A stretch of 64,000 nucleotides of DNA, from contig NZ_QAOJ01000004.1 in assembly GCF_003050835.1 (NCBI RefSeq), positions 328,426 to 392,425 on the forward strand, read 5' to 3'. The DNA comes from Pseudomonas sp. GV071. Its GTDB lineage: Bacteria; Pseudomonadota; Gammaproteobacteria; Pseudomonadales; Pseudomonadaceae. The notes beneath the pieces are model-generated. The model did no database searches. It saw nothing but the letters and a program-made list of their open reading frames with translations, and was not told the origin of the DNA. Positions 41,006 through 50,697 of this stretch are shown in pieces. How positions within the stretch are numbered: the first letter of the stretch is position 1; each line of letters opens with the position of its first letter. The translations under genes were made by a program, and so were the position numbers.

Positions 41006-41860
41006 ATGCGTTTGATCATCGTCAGTGGCCGGTCCGGTTCAGGTAAGAGCACAGCGTTGGATGTGCTTGAAGACAACGGCTTCTACTGCATCGATAACCT
41101 GCCCGCCGGGCTCCTGCCCGAGCTGGCCGAACGCTCCTTGCTGCACACCGAATTGCTGCAACCGTTGGTGGCCGTGTCCATCGATGCGCGGAACCTGCCC
41201 AGCCAGCTCAAACGTTTTCCCGAACTGCTCGCCGAAGTACGCGCCCGTCACATTCAGTGCGATGTGCTGTACCTGGATGCCGATGACGAAACCCTGCTCA
41301 AGCGCTTCTCCGAAACCCGTCGCCGTCACCCGCTGACCAGCGACGAGCGCTCGCTGGCCGAAGCCATCCACGATGAAAGCTTGCTGCTCAGCCCGATCAC
41401 TGACCTGGCTGACCTGAAGATCGACACCACCCATCTGAACCTCTATCAGCTTCGCGACACCCTCAAGCTACGCCTGTTGAACAAGCCCGAACCGGGCACC
41501 GCGTTTCTGGTTGAGTCGTTCGGCTTCAAGCGCGGCATGCCGGTGGATGCCGACTTGGTGTTCGATGTGCGCTGCCTGCCCAACCCTTATTGGAAGCCCG
41601 AACTGCGCGAGCACTCCGGGTTGGACACAGTGGTCGCCGAGTACCTGCAAGAGCAGCCGGACGTGCAGGAAATGTACGACGATATTTACGCCTATCTGCA
41701 CAAGTGGCTGCCACGCATCGCTGCCAGCAACCGCTCCTATGTGACCGTCGCCATTGGCTGTACCGGCGGCCACCATCGCTCGGTATACCTGGCGGATCGG
41801 CTGGGCAAAGAACTGAAAAAAACCCTGAAAAACATCCAGGTTCGTCATCGCGATCTCTAG
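41006..41860 (+). CDS. rapZ: RNase adapter protein RapZ
   Basis: This 284-residue P-loop protein of the RapZ family guides RNase E to small RNAs controlling amino-sugar synthesis in E. coli; the Pseudomonas role is less studied. The P-loop is GRSGSGKST (8-16). The C-terminal domain holds the RNA-binding region with [17 protein letters not shown] near residue 247. The position between ptsN and ptsO is the standard one. Confidence 0.94.
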   Translation: MRLIIVSGRSGSGKSTALDVLEDNGFYCIDNLPAGLLPELAERSLLHTELLQPLVAVSIDARNLPSQLKRFPELLAEVRARHIQCDVLYLDADDETLLKRFSETRRRHPLTSDERSLAEAIHDESLLLSPITDLADLKIDTTHLNLYQLRDTLKLRLLNKPEPGTAFLVESFGFKRGMPVDADLVFDVRCLPNPYWKPELREHSGLDTVVAEYLQEQPDVQEMYDDIYAYLHKWLPRIAASNRSYVTVAIGCTGGHHRSVYLADRLGKELKKTLKNIQVRHRDL

Positions 41861-41894
41861 AATCGCGAGGCCTTATAGAAGGACTTAAGCAGCA

Positions 41895-42167
41895 ATGCCT
41901 GCCTGTGAAATCACCATCATCAACAAGCTCGGCCTGCACGCCCGCGCCGCCGCCAAATTCGTTGGCGTAGCCGGTCGTTTCCCCTGCCAGATCCGTATTG
42001 GCCGCAGCCCGGAAAGCTGTGTGGACGGCAAGAGCATCATGGCCGTCATGATGCTGGCCGCCGGCAAAGGTACCGCCATCCACCTGAGCACCGACGGCGA
42101 ACAGGGCGATGAAGCCCTAGCCGCGTTAGTGGAATTGATCAACAACCGCTTCGACGAAGGCGAGTAA
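41895..42167 (+). CDS. ptsO: Nitrogen PTS phosphocarrier NPr (PtsO)
   Basis: This 90-residue HPr-like protein passes phosphate from PtsP to PtsN. The active histidine is His15 (KLGLHARAAAKF), and the regulatory Ser region is GKSIMAVMML near residue 45. It ends the rpoN cluster and converges on the ZIP gene with only 13 nt between stops. Confidence 0.95.
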   Translation: MPACEITIINKLGLHARAAAKFVGVAGRFPCQIRIGRSPESCVDGKSIMAVMMLAAGKGTAIHLSTDGEQGDEALAALVELINNRFDEGE

Positions 42168-42180
42168 CGCCCTCCCCCGC

Positions 42181-43086
42181 TCAGCGCGTGAGCGCGGCGC
42201 TGAGCAACATCATCAGGCAGAAGCCACTCGCCAGCCCCACGCTGGCGTAGGTGCCGTTACCTTTGCGGTGCAGTTCGGGAATGATTTCGTGGGTGATCAC
42301 GAAAAGCATCGCCCCGGCCGCCAGCGACAGCCCCCACGGCAACAGAATTTCCGACAGCCCCACCAGCCAGGCACAGAGCACCGCGAATAACGGTTCGACC
42401 AAGCCTGAGGCCACACCAATCGCGGTCGCCTTGACCCGCGACATGCCCGCCGCCACCAGCACCAGCGCGATGATCAGCCCTTCCGGCACGTTCTGCAGGG
42501 CGATGCCCATGGTCAGCGCATCCGCCGCCTGAGTCGCGGCACCAAATGACACGCCCACCGCCATACCTTCGGGAATGTTGTGCAGCACGATGGCCACCAC
42601 AAACAGCACCACCTTCGGGGTGATCACCGGCAATGACTGATCCGCCGGCAGCTCATGCACCATTGGCGTTTGTGGCAGCAGTCGACCGGCGACGAACAAG
42701 GCCATCGCGCCGATAAACACCGCACCACTCACCAATGCCGTTGCCGCCACCTCGCCATAGCCCAGCGCTCGCGCGGCATCCAGCCCTGGCAGAATCAGGG
42801 AAAAGGAAGTGGCCGCGAGCATCACGCCAACACCGGCACCCATGATTCCATCGGCCACCGCCGCGGCCACCCGGCGCAGCAGCAGAACCGGCAGCGCGCC
42901 AAGGGCGGTGCCAAGCGAACAGAGCATGCCGCCCTGTAGCGCTCGCCATAGATGCGGGTGGGCCATCAGCAAGGCTTCGGCCTGGCGAAACAACAGAAAA
43001 CCGCCCGCCAGCACGATGGCAAAACCCAGTGAACGACGCAGCGGTTTACCGCCAAAGGTGGACAGCGAATGCAGGGAAACGGGCAT
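42181..43086 (-). CDS. ZIP-family divalent metal transporter
   Basis: This 301-residue inner-membrane protein has about eight helices and belongs to the ZIP family (GufA-like branch). The metal-site helices carry VLHNIPEGMAVGV and LQNVPEGLIIA, and a His sits in VITHEIIPELH. ZIP proteins import Zn, Mn or Fe down their gradient. It lies 38 bp after sodM on the same strand with no visible terminator between, so it may be cotranscribed with the Mn-superoxide dismutase; PAO1 has the same neighbour (PA4467-PA4468). The metal is not known. Confidence 0.87.
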   Translation of the reverse strand: MPVSLHSLSTFGGKPLRRSLGFAIVLAGGFLLFRQAEALLMAHPHLWRALQGGMLCSLGTALGALPVLLLRRVAAAVADGIMGAGVGVMLAATSFSLILPGLDAARALGYGEVAATALVSGAVFIGAMALFVAGRLLPQTPMVHELPADQSLPVITPKVVLFVVAIVLHNIPEGMAVGVSFGAATQAADALTMGIALQNVPEGLIIALVLVAAGMSRVKATAIGVASGLVEPLFAVLCAWLVGLSEILLPWGLSLAAGAMLFVITHEIIPELHRKGNGTYASVGLASGFCLMMLLSAALTR

Positions 43087-43124
43087 GAATAGACCTTGTC
43101 AGCGAACCACCGGCGGCGGCGACT

Positions 43125-43736
43125 TCAACTCAGCGCCAGGCGATAGCGCCGCAACACTTCGGGCCAATTGATCACGTTGAAAAACGCGCCGATGTATTCC
43201 GGCCGACGGTTCTGATAACGCAGGTAATAGGCGTGTTCCCACACGTCCAGACCGAGGATTGGCGTGTTGCCGTTCATCAACGGGCTGTCCTGGTTGCCGC
43301 TGCTTTCCACCACCAGTTTTTTCTCCGGTGTCACGCTCAGCCAGGCCCAACCGCTGCCGAACCGGGTTAGCGCTGCTTTGGTGAAGGCCTCCTTGAACGC
43401 ATCGAAGCCACCCAGTTGCTGGTCAATCGCCTGGGCCAATTCTTCCTGCGGCAGGCCGCCGGCGTTCTCGGCCATTACCTGCCAGAACAGCGAATGGTTG
43501 GCGTGGCCGCCACCGTTGTTGATCACTGCGCCACGCAGGTTTTCCGGTACGTCCTTCAAGCGGGTCAGCAACGCTTCCACCGGCAACTGCCCCAGCGGGT
43601 TGCCCTCCAGCGCCGCGTTGAGGTTGTTGATATAGGTCTGGTGGTGCTTGCTGTGGTGGATCTCCATGGTCTGGGTGTCTATGTGCGGCTCGAGGGCGCC
43701 ATAGGCGTAGGGCAGCGGGGGCAGGCTGTACGACAT
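43125..43736 (-). CDS. sodM: Manganese superoxide dismutase
   Basis: This 203-residue Fe/Mn-family dismutase removes superoxide in the cytoplasm. The metal ligands are His27, His81, Asp164 and His168 ([10 protein letters not shown]). [11 protein letters not shown] and GSGWAWL match the manganese type. Its place at the end of fagA-fumC-orfX-sodM, an iron-starvation operon in P. aeruginosa, supports manganese use. The frame opens slightly upstream, but [20 protein letters not shown] is the usual start. Confidence 0.93.
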   Translation of the reverse strand: MSYSLPPLPYAYGALEPHIDTQTMEIHHSKHHQTYINNLNAALEGNPLGQLPVEALLTRLKDVPENLRGAVINNGGGHANHSLFWQVMAENAGGLPQEELAQAIDQQLGGFDAFKEAFTKAALTRFGSGWAWLSVTPEKKLVVESSGNQDSPLMNGNTPILGLDVWEHAYYLRYQNRRPEYIGAFFNVINWPEVLRRYRLALS

Positions 43737-43737
43737 A

Positions 43738-44205
43738 TCAAGACTCTCCGTAGACACGATGGCTAAGCACGCGATGACCCGACTTGATCACCCGCTGTGG
43801 CTTGTGGGTAATGCGCGAGCAGGCCAACAGGTACTCGGTGCTCGGGTATTGGCCGTTCTCACTGATAAAACCGAGCAGTTCGGTGTAGGTGCGCTGGCTT
43901 TGGCGCAGTGAGGTGTCGCGCAGCATGGCCGACAAGCGTGGATTTCCCGCGGCCTGCAACAGGTACTCGTGCACCGCGCACAGGTACTCGGCAGCCTCCT
44001 CCGGCTGGCCGATGCGCAGGTGCAGGTCGGCCAGGTTGTGGTGCGAGATCACCAGCGCCGCCACCGCTTCTTCGGCGTTGGCCCAGCGGTCAAACAACAC
44101 CTGGGCCAGGGCCAGCGCCTGCAAGTACTGTTCGCGTGCCGAGTAGAAATCGCCGGCACCGAACAGCTGATTGCCAATCTTCATCATGCCTTGCCAATGC
44201 TTCAT
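43738..44205 (-). CDS. Conserved TPR-like protein of the fumC-sodM operon (orfX)
   Basis: This 155-residue soluble protein is of unknown function. Its N-terminal half looks like tetratricopeptide helices ([20 protein letters not shown] and [20 protein letters not shown]). It ends 1 nt before the sodM ATG and starts 33 nt after fumC, so it is cotranscribed with both. The same small gene (PA4469) sits here in PAO1. No metal-binding motif is obvious. Confidence 0.85.
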   Translation of the reverse strand: MKHWQGMMKIGNQLFGAGDFYSAREQYLQALALAQVLFDRWANAEEAVAALVISHHNLADLHLRIGQPEEAAEYLCAVHEYLLQAAGNPRLSAMLRDTSLRQSQRTYTELLGFISENGQYPSTEYLLACSRITHKPQRVIKSGHRVLSHRVYGES

Positions 44206-44238
44206 GGACCGCTCCTGTGCAGGTTCAGGGACAGAGGT

Positions 44239-45615
44239 TTACAAGCCGCCAGCCGTGAGTTTTTCCGGGTTGAGCAACTGCTCCAGCTGGTCGCGACTGA
44301 GGTCGGTGTGCTCGAGCGCCACATCGATAATCGCGCGGCCTTCCTTGTAGGCGAGCTTGGCGATCTCGGCGGCCTTCAGGTAACCAATGATCGGGTTCAG
44401 CGCGGTAACCAGGATCGGGTTGCGGGCCAGCGCCTCGTTGAGCTTGGGCTGGTTGACCTTGAAGGTGGTGATGGCGCGGTCGGCCAGCAGGCGGGTGACG
44501 TTGCTCAACAGCTCAATGCTGTACAGCAGGTTCTGGGCAATCACCGGCAGCATCACGTTCAACTCGAAGTTGCCCGACTGGCCAGCGACGGTGATCGCCG
44601 CATCGTTGCCAATCACCTGGGTGGCGACCATCGCCACCGCTTCCGGAATCACTGGATTGACCTTGCCCGGCATGATCGACGAACCCGGCTGCAGCGCCTC
44701 CAGCTCGATTTCCGCCAGACCGGCCAGCGGCCCGGAGTTCATCCAGCGCAGGTCGTTGGCGATTTTCATCAGCGAGACGGCGGTGGTTTTCAGCTGGCCG
44801 GACACGGCGACGGCGGTGTCTTGCGAGCCGATCAGGGCGAAAAAGTTATCCCCAGGGGTGAAGTGCAGGCCGGTGAGCTCCTTCAGTTCCAGGCAGAAGG
44901 TTTCGGCAAACCTCGGATGGGCGTTGATCCCGGTACCCACCGCCGTGCCGCCCTGGGCCAGGGCCTGCAGGCTCGGCAGCAACAGGCGCAGGTGCTGGAT
45001 ATTGCTTTGAATCTGCTGCGCCCAACCGTCCAGCACCTGGCTCATGCGTACCGGCATCGCATCCATCAGGTGGGTACGACCAGTCTTTACATAGGGCTGC
45101 ACTTGCAGCGACTTTTCGCACAAGGCGCTAAGTAAATGGCCCAGCGACGGCAACAGGCGTTCCTGCAGTTCGATGGCGGCGCTGACATGGATGGTGGTGG
45201 GGATGATGTCGTTGCTGCTCTGGCTGCAATTGACGTGATCGTTGGGGCTCACCGGCGCGCCGAGAATGCGGCTGGCCAGGGTGGCGATCACCTCGTTGGC
45301 GTTCATGTTGGAACTGGTGCCCGAGCCGGTCTGGAACACATCCACCGGGAAATGCGCCATGAAATCACCGGCCAGCAGCTCCTGGCAGGCGCCAACAATC
45401 GCCTCGCCCTGCTCCGGAGTGATCTGCGTCAGCTCGACGTTGGCCCGTGCGGCAGCGGCCTTGGCCTGAATCAGCGCGCGAATGACCGGCGTCGGCATGC
45501 GCAGCGCCGAGATCGGGAAGTTATCCACCGCGCGCTGGGTTTGCGCGCCGTACAGCGCCTCGGCAGGGACCGCCAGCTCACCCATGCTGTCGCGTTCGGT
45601 GCGCAAATTACTCAT
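44239..45615 (-). CDS. fumC: Class II fumarase FumC
   Basis: This 458-residue fumarate hydratase interconverts fumarate and malate in the citric acid cycle. Class II enzymes need no iron-sulfur cluster and so replace class I fumarases when iron is short or oxidants are present. The fumarate-lyase signature GSSIMPGKVNP is near residue 317; TGSGTSSNMNANEV near residue 97 is also typical. The start overlaps the end of fagA by 8 nt. Confidence 0.95.
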   Translation of the reverse strand: MSNLRTERDSMGELAVPAEALYGAQTQRAVDNFPISALRMPTPVIRALIQAKAAAARANVELTQITPEQGEAIVGACQELLAGDFMAHFPVDVFQTGSGTSSNMNANEVIATLASRILGAPVSPNDHVNCSQSSNDIIPTTIHVSAAIELQERLLPSLGHLLSALCEKSLQVQPYVKTGRTHLMDAMPVRMSQVLDGWAQQIQSNIQHLRLLLPSLQALAQGGTAVGTGINAHPRFAETFCLELKELTGLHFTPGDNFFALIGSQDTAVAVSGQLKTTAVSLMKIANDLRWMNSGPLAGLAEIELEALQPGSSIMPGKVNPVIPEAVAMVATQVIGNDAAITVAGQSGNFELNVMLPVIAQNLLYSIELLSNVTRLLADRAITTFKVNQPKLNEALARNPILVTALNPIIGYLKAAEIAKLAYKEGRAIIDVALEHTDLSRDQLEQLLNPEKLTAGGL

Positions 45616-46003
45616 AGGGATTTCCTTGTGCCAGTTCAGAAAAAGCGATGGAGGGCGTCATCTGCAGCGTGGCCAGGCGGTTGCGCAGGCGATTGAGCGT
45701 GAAGTGCTGAGCTTTTTCCTGAGCCAGGTGCTGGATGGCGTAGAGCGAGCGGTAGGCGTGGTCGAGGCAGAGGCTGCGCCAGTGCCAGGGCAGCACCGGG
45801 TCGCAGGCGGTATCGAGGAGCAGATTGAGGGTGCTGACAGACATCTGCCACGGGCACAACTGGCCGTGTTCCACCAGCTCGCAGCCCTGCGCCCAATGCA
45901 CTTCGAGCAGACGCGGTTCGTTCGGCAGCAATGCGCAGCGAATGCGCAAACCTTGCCAATACCAGCAGTCCAGACACGGACCAAACGGGGATCGCAGCGC
46001 CAT
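45608..46003 (-). CDS. fagA: Fur-associated small protein FagA
   Basis: This 131-residue protein has no clear enzymatic motif. It begins MALRSPFGPCLDCWYWQGLR, whose CxxC pair could bind a metal or form a disulfide. No signal peptide is seen. It lies first in fagA-fumC-orfX-sodM, overlaps fumC by 8 nt and follows a Fur-like site, the position of PA4471 (fagA). Its function is unknown. Confidence 0.85.
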   Translation of the reverse strand: MALRSPFGPCLDCWYWQGLRIRCALLPNEPRLLEVHWAQGCELVEHGQLCPWQMSVSTLNLLLDTACDPVLPWHWRSLCLDHAYRSLYAIQHLAQEKAQHFTLNRLRNRLATLQMTPSIAFSELAQGNPYE

Positions 46004-46027
46004 GGCTCAACCTCCAAAAGACTTGAT

Positions 46028-46046
46028 GACATTTATTCTTATTTGG
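46028..46046 (-). promoter_or_regulatory. Candidate Fur box of the fagA operon
   Basis: On the minus strand ccaaataagaataaatgtc matches 11 of 19 positions of the Fur consensus. It sits 25 bp upstream of the fagA start in an AT-rich stretch (46020-46140). Iron repression of this operon is established in P. aeruginosa. Confidence 0.6.
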
Positions 46047-46168
46047 GAAGAATAATCAACAGGTGATTTAAAGATCGAATTTAAGGCGTGAAAACGCGGC
46101 TATTTTCTGAGAAACAGGAGTAATAGCGAAAAAAGAGATAGATGGCTAAAGCAGGTAATAGGCAAAAA

Positions 46169-46250
46169 GCATCGCGGCTGAAGCCGCTCCTACACGTTCG
46201 CACAAAACGTAGGAGCGGCCGGTCCGGCGCTCCGGTTAGCCGCGATGCTT
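46169..46250. repeat. REP palindrome with asymmetric right arm, after pmbA
   Basis: The left arm is gcatcgcggctgaagccgct; the right arm is gtaggagcggcc, then ggtccggcgctccggtt, then agccgcgatgc. The extra GC-rich block replaces the expected simple complement. The first REP after dppF (7684-7759) has a similar block. It lies between fagA and pmbA, which share a strand, downstream of pmbA. Confidence 0.82.
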
Positions 46251-46271
46251 TTAAACGCTCGGAGAGAAAAA

Positions 46272-47618
46272 TCAGCTACCAGCGACGGTCATCTTCTCGA
46301 TCAACACCGAGCCCGTACGGATATTGCTGCGCAGCTCCAGATCGTTACCCACGGCGACAATCTGCTTGAACATGTCGCGCAGGTTGCCGGCGATGGTCAC
46401 CTCTTGCACCGGGAACTGGATTTCGCCGTTTTCCACCCAGTAACCGCCAGCGCCACGGGAGTAATCGCCGGTGACCATGTTCAGGCCCTGGCCCATCAGC
46501 TCGGTGACCAACAGCCCACGGCCCATGCGTTTGAGCAGGGCTTTCTGGTTTTCGTCGCCATGGCTGACGAACAGGTTATGCACGCCGCCGGAGTTGGCGG
46601 TGCTCGGCATACCTAATTTGCGGCCCGAGTAGGTGCCGAGAATGTAGGACTGCAGCACGCCGTTTTCCACGAAGTGCTTGCCGTAGGTGGCCAGGCCATC
46701 GCCGTCGAACGAGGCACTGCCCAGGGCACCACGGATATGTGGACGCTCATCCAGGCTCAGCCATTCAGGGAACAGCGTCTGCCCGAGGCTGCCTTCCAGA
46801 AACGAGGATTTGCGGTACAGGTTGCCGCCCGATACCGCGCCGAGGAAATGCCCGAACAGGCCGCCGGCCAGCTCGGCGGCAAACAGCACCGGCACTTCGC
46901 AGGTCGGCACCGGGCGCGCGCCCAAACGGCTCACGGCACGCTCAGCAGCGCGGCGGCCGATGCTGGCGGCGCTGGCGAGGTCTTCGCCGCGGCGGCTGAC
47001 GTCGTACCAGTAATCGCGCTGCATCAGGCCGTCGGCTTCGGCGATCATCACGCAGCTCAGGCTCTGCCGGGTGCTGGCATAGCCGCCGACAAAACCGTGG
47101 CTGTTGCCGTATACGCGGCAGCCCTGGTGGGTATTGAGGCTGGTGCCGTCGGCATTCTTGATCCGCGAATCGGTGGCGAAGGCAGCGGCTTCACATTCCA
47201 GCGCGCGCTCGATCGCTTGTTCGGGGGTAATGTCCCAGGCGTGGTAGAGGTCCAAGTCCGGCAGGTCGCGGGCCATCAGCTCGGCATCGGCGAGGCCCGA
47301 GCACTCATCTTCAGAGGCGTGCTTGGCAATGGCCAGGGCGGCCGCCACGGTTTCCCGGATCGCCGCGTCGCCGCTGGCGGAGGTGCTGGCCGAGCCTTTG
47401 CGCTGGCCCAGGTAGAGGGTGATGCCAAAACCCTGGTCGCGGTTGAACTCAACGGTTTCCACTTCGCCCTGGCGCACCGAGGTCGACAACCCCTGCTCCA
47501 CCGACACCGCCACTTCGCAGGCGCTGGCGCCCTGGGCCTTGGCTTCGGCGATGATCCGCGCCACCTGTTCCTGCAATTGCGGCAGGGCCTGTGGCCCAAC
47601 TACGTCTGCTGCACTCAT
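46272..47618 (-). CDS. pmbA: Metalloprotease subunit PmbA (TldE)
   Basis: This 448-residue TldE/PmbA protein forms a complex with TldD (encoded about 0.7 kb away on the same strand) that cleaves unfolded peptides and, in E. coli, matures microcin B17 and degrades the CcdA antitoxin. PmbA lacks the HExxxH zinc motif of TldD, and none is seen here. [20 protein letters not shown] near the end is typical. It is divergent from yjgA. Confidence 0.94.
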   Translation of the reverse strand: MSAADVVGPQALPQLQEQVARIIAEAKAQGASACEVAVSVEQGLSTSVRQGEVETVEFNRDQGFGITLYLGQRKGSASTSASGDAAIRETVAAALAIAKHASEDECSGLADAELMARDLPDLDLYHAWDITPEQAIERALECEAAAFATDSRIKNADGTSLNTHQGCRVYGNSHGFVGGYASTRQSLSCVMIAEADGLMQRDYWYDVSRRGEDLASAASIGRRAAERAVSRLGARPVPTCEVPVLFAAELAGGLFGHFLGAVSGGNLYRKSSFLEGSLGQTLFPEWLSLDERPHIRGALGSASFDGDGLATYGKHFVENGVLQSYILGTYSGRKLGMPSTANSGGVHNLFVSHGDENQKALLKRMGRGLLVTELMGQGLNMVTGDYSRGAGGYWVENGEIQFPVQEVTIAGNLRDMFKQIVAVGNDLELRSNIRTGSVLIEKMTVAGS

Positions 47619-47715
47619 AACCTACAACTCCAGTTCGAAGACCAGTCACCTGGCCAGGCCGGACAAGCGGCCTTTGACTCGTTATCATGGCGGCGTTTCC
47701 AACTGGATCTGCCCC

Positions 47716-48234
47716 ATGTCTGACTATTCCGACGACTTCTCCGAAGAGAAGAGCAAAACTCAGGTCAAGCGCGAACTGCATGCGCTGGTTGACCTTGGCG
47801 AGCGCCTGACCACGCTCAAACCTGCCCTGATCGACAAACTGCCGCTGACCGACGCCTTGCGTCGCGCCCTGGCCGAAGCGCCGAAACACACGGCGCACAT
47901 CGCCCGCAAACGGCATATCCAGTTCATCGGCAAGCTGATGCGCGATCAGAACATCGATGAAATTCTGGTGCTGCTGGACCAACTCGATGCCTCGACCCGG
48001 CAGTACAACGAACGTTTCCACAACCTCGAACGCTGGCGTGACCGCTTGGCCACCGGCACCGACGACGTGCTCGAAGCCTTCGTCGCCGAGTACCCGGACG
48101 CCGACCGCACCCATTTGCGTCAGCTGATCCGCCAGGCCCAGCACGAAGCGGCACAGAACAAAGCCCCGGCCGCCACGCGCAAAATCTTCAAATACATCCG
48201 CGACCTGGACGAAACCAAACGCGGGTTGCGTTAA
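47716..48234 (+). CDS. yjgA: Ribosome-associated protein YjgA (DUF615/DarP)
   Basis: This 172-residue, highly charged helical protein of the YjgA/DarP family assists assembly of the large ribosomal subunit in E. coli. The core holds [19 protein letters not shown] and [17 protein letters not shown]. The frame is open upstream to 47419, but the ATG at 47716 gives the family N-terminus [11 protein letters not shown]. It is flanked by pmbA and tldD, as in PAO1. Confidence 0.94.
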   Translation: MSDYSDDFSEEKSKTQVKRELHALVDLGERLTTLKPALIDKLPLTDALRRALAEAPKHTAHIARKRHIQFIGKLMRDQNIDEILVLLDQLDASTRQYNERFHNLERWRDRLATGTDDVLEAFVAEYPDADRTHLRQLIRQAQHEAAQNKAPAATRKIFKYIRDLDETKRGLR

Positions 48235-48269
48235 GCCCTACTCCGATTCTCCGGGAGAAGGGCTTTTTT
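48233..48269 (+). terminator. Rho-independent terminator of yjgA
   Basis: aagccct and agggctt pair, enclosing a small inner ctcc/ggag stem, and are followed by TTTTTT. It begins at the yjgA stop codon. Confidence 0.85.
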
Positions 48270-48271
48270 GT

Positions 48272-48333
48272 GGGAGGGGCTTCAGCCGCGAGCTTTTGAT
48301 CTTAAAAGCATCGCGGCTAAAGCCCCTCCCACC
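48272..48333. repeat. REP palindrome between yjgA and tldD
   Basis: gtgggaggggcttcagccgc at the left pairs with gcatcgcggctaaagcccct at the right around a short loop. It lies between the 3' ends of convergent yjgA and tldD. Confidence 0.87.
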
Positions 48334-48349
48334 AGTATCGCGGTGAGCC

Positions 48350-49792
48350 TTACGAGCCCGTCCCGCCTACGGTAATCAAATCAATCTTCAACGTCGGCTG
48401 CCCCACTCCGACCGGCACCGATTGCCCGTCCTTGCCGCAAGTGCCGACGCCGCTGTCCAGCTCCAGGTCATTACCAACCATGGACACCTTGCTCATGGCC
48501 TCCGGCCCGTTACCAATCAGCGTCGCGCCTTTGACCGGGGCGGTGATTTTGCCGTCTTCGATCAGGTAGGCCTCGCTGGTGGAGAACACGAACTTGCCGC
48601 TGGTGATGTCGACCTGGCCGCCGCCGAGGTTGGCGCAGTAGATGCCTTTTTTCACCGAACGAATGATTTCTTCCGGGTCGCTTTCGCCGGCCAGCATGTA
48701 GGTGTTGGTCATGCGCGGCATCGGCAGGTGCGCGTAGCTTTCGCGGCGACCGTTACCGGTGGCGGCGACGCCCATCAGGCGGGCGTTGAGCTTGTCTTGC
48801 ATATAGCCCTTGAGCACGCCGTTTTCGATCAGGGTGGTGCACTGGGTAGGCGTGCCTTCGTCGTCCATGCTCAGCGAGCCGCGGCGACCGAACAGAGTGC
48901 CGTCGTCGACAATAGTGCACAGGCTCGACGCCACTTTCTCGCCAATGCGGCCGCTGTAGGCCGAGCTGCCTTTGCGGTTGAAGTCGCCCTCCAGGCCGTG
49001 GCCCACCGCTTCGTGCAGCAGCACGCCGGACCAACCAGCGCCCATCACCACCGGCATGGCGCCGGCCGGTGCGGGAATCGCTTCGAGGTTGACCAACGCT
49101 TGGCGCAGCGCCTCACGGGCATACCCCATGGCGCGGTCTTCGGTGAGGAAGTAGAGGTAATCGGAACGCCCGCCACCGCCCTGGCCACCGCGTTCACGGC
49201 GACCGTTCTGCTCGACGATGACGCTGACGTTGAAGCGCACCAGCGGACGGATATCGGCGCCCAGGCTGCCATCGGCAGCCGCAACCAGAATGCGTTCCCA
49301 CACCCCGGCGAGGCTGACGGTGACTTGCTGAATACGCGGGTCGAGAGCACGGGTGGCCACGTCCACACGCTTGAGCAGTTCGACCTTCTCCGCGCGGGTC
49401 AGCACTTCCAGTGGGTTTTCCGGCGCATACAGGCGCGCCACTTCCGGGCTGACAAATGCCTGCACACGGCCTTGCTGGCCCGCACGGGCGATTGAGCGCG
49501 CGGCACGGGCGGCTTGGCTCAGGGCCTCGGAGGTAATGGCGTTGCTGTAGGCAAAACCGGTTTTCTCGCCAGACTGGGCACGCACGCCCACGCCCTGGTC
49601 GAGGTTGAAGCTGCCTTCTTTGACGATGCCGTCTTCAAGTACCCAGGTCTCGGAGACCTGGCCATGGAAGTACAGATCAGCCGCATCAATACCCGGGCCG
49701 GCCAATTCACCGAGCACGCCCGGCAAATGATCAATGCTCAAACCGCCCGGCCCCAACAGGTGCTCGCTGACGGACAGCAACATGTCGCTCAT
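48350..49792 (-). CDS. tldD: Metalloprotease TldD
   Basis: This 480-residue zinc-dependent peptidase is the catalytic half of the TldD-TldE complex. The zinc motif [12 protein letters not shown] is near residue 259. The C-terminus includes [24 protein letters not shown] at 49798 is open, but ATG 49792 with GGAG upstream is preferred. The nitrilase-family gene follows upstream on the same strand after 32 nt, then yhdP. Confidence 0.95.
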   Translation of the reverse strand: MSDMLLSVSEHLLGPGGLSIDHLPGVLGELAGPGIDAADLYFHGQVSETWVLEDGIVKEGSFNLDQGVGVRAQSGEKTGFAYSNAITSEALSQAARAARSIARAGQQGRVQAFVSPEVARLYAPENPLEVLTRAEKVELLKRVDVATRALDPRIQQVTVSLAGVWERILVAAADGSLGADIRPLVRFNVSVIVEQNGRRERGGQGGGGRSDYLYFLTEDRAMGYAREALRQALVNLEAIPAPAGAMPVVMGAGWSGVLLHEAVGHGLEGDFNRKGSSAYSGRIGEKVASSLCTIVDDGTLFGRRGSLSMDDEGTPTQCTTLIENGVLKGYMQDKLNARLMGVAATGNGRRESYAHLPMPRMTNTYMLAGESDPEEIIRSVKKGIYCANLGGGQVDITSGKFVFSTSEAYLIEDGKITAPVKGATLIGNGPEAMSKVSMVGNDLELDSGVGTCGKDGQSVPVGVGQPTLKIDLITVGGTGS

Positions 49793-49824
49793 AGTCACTC
49801 CAATAGGCGCTGTGGCCTGTACCT

Positions 49825-50664
49825 TCAGGTCGTCGCCTTCAGCGTCGACGCAGAAAAACGGCGGTGCGTGTGCACCGGCATACGTTGACGGATGGCCGCC
49901 TGCTCAACCGCATCACGGTTGGCCAGCAGCGCAGCCGCGCCTTGAGCCTGCTCGGCAAGCACCCGCCCCCAGGGGTCGATGATTGCCGCATGGCCAAATG
50001 TTTCGCGCCCTTTCGGGTGCAGGCCGCCCTGAGCGGCGGCAAGGATGTAGCACTGCGTTTCAATGGCCCGCGCCCTGAGCAGTACCTGCCAGTGCGCCGC
50101 GCCGGTCACGGCGGTAAACGCCGCCGGCGCCGTGATCAGTTCCGCCCCGGCTTCGCGCAGCGCGCTGTACAGCTCAGGGAAACGCAGGTCGTAACACACC
50201 GTCAGGCCCATGCGCCCCACCGGCGTATCCGCCACCACCACATTGGCGCCAAAGGCATAGTCATCCGACTCGCGGTAGCGGCCACGGCTGTCGGCCACAT
50301 CGACATCAAACAGGTGTAGCTTGTCATAGCGCGCCGCCACGTCGCCGTGCTCATCGATCAACAGCGAGCAGGCGTGCGACTTGGCCTGCGGTTGCCCGGC
50401 CGGCGGTAACGGCAAGGTGCCCGCCACTATCCATAACTTGAGGTCGCGGGCGGTCTGTTTCAACCACGGCAGAATCGGCCCGTGGCCTTCGGCCTCGGCA
50501 CGACCGATGGCGGCCAGGTCGCTGCGGCCCATGGCGGCGAAGTTTTCTGGCAATACCGCCAGCTGAGCGCCCTGCTCCGCAGCTTGCTGCAACAGCAGCC
50601 GCGCCTGGGCCAGATTGGCCAGCACATCGTCCTGGCTGACCATTTGAATTACCGCGAGGGACAT
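49825..50664 (-). CDS. Carbon-nitrogen hydrolase (nitrilase superfamily, Nit1/YbeM-like)
   Basis: This 279-residue cytoplasmic amidase of the nitrilase superfamily has the Glu-Lys-Cys catalytic triad: Glu40 (AVLPENFA), Lys115 (YDKLHLFDV) and Cys157 ([13 protein letters not shown]). This is the pattern of Nit1/YbeM-type proteins, which remove deaminated glutathione as a metabolite-repair activity. Substrate is inferred from the subgroup. It lies between yhdP and tldD on one strand (PA4475 equivalent). Confidence 0.9.
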   Translation of the reverse strand: MSLAVIQMVSQDDVLANLAQARLLLQQAAEQGAQLAVLPENFAAMGRSDLAAIGRAEAEGHGPILPWLKQTARDLKLWIVAGTLPLPPAGQPQAKSHACSLLIDEHGDVAARYDKLHLFDVDVADSRGRYRESDDYAFGANVVVADTPVGRMGLTVCYDLRFPELYSALREAGAELITAPAAFTAVTGAAHWQVLLRARAIETQCYILAAAQGGLHPKGRETFGHAAIIDPWGRVLAEQAQGAAALLANRDAVEQAAIRQRMPVHTHRRFSASTLKATT

Positions 50665-50697
50665 ACGCGCTCCGAGGTCAGGGGCTCGTTAGTAAGA

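Noticed and set aside
43125..43736. Iron-type superoxide dismutase (SodB) instead of manganese type
   Set aside because: Sequence features ([18 protein letters not shown]) and operon position with fumC favour the manganese enzyme. Metal use still needs measurement.
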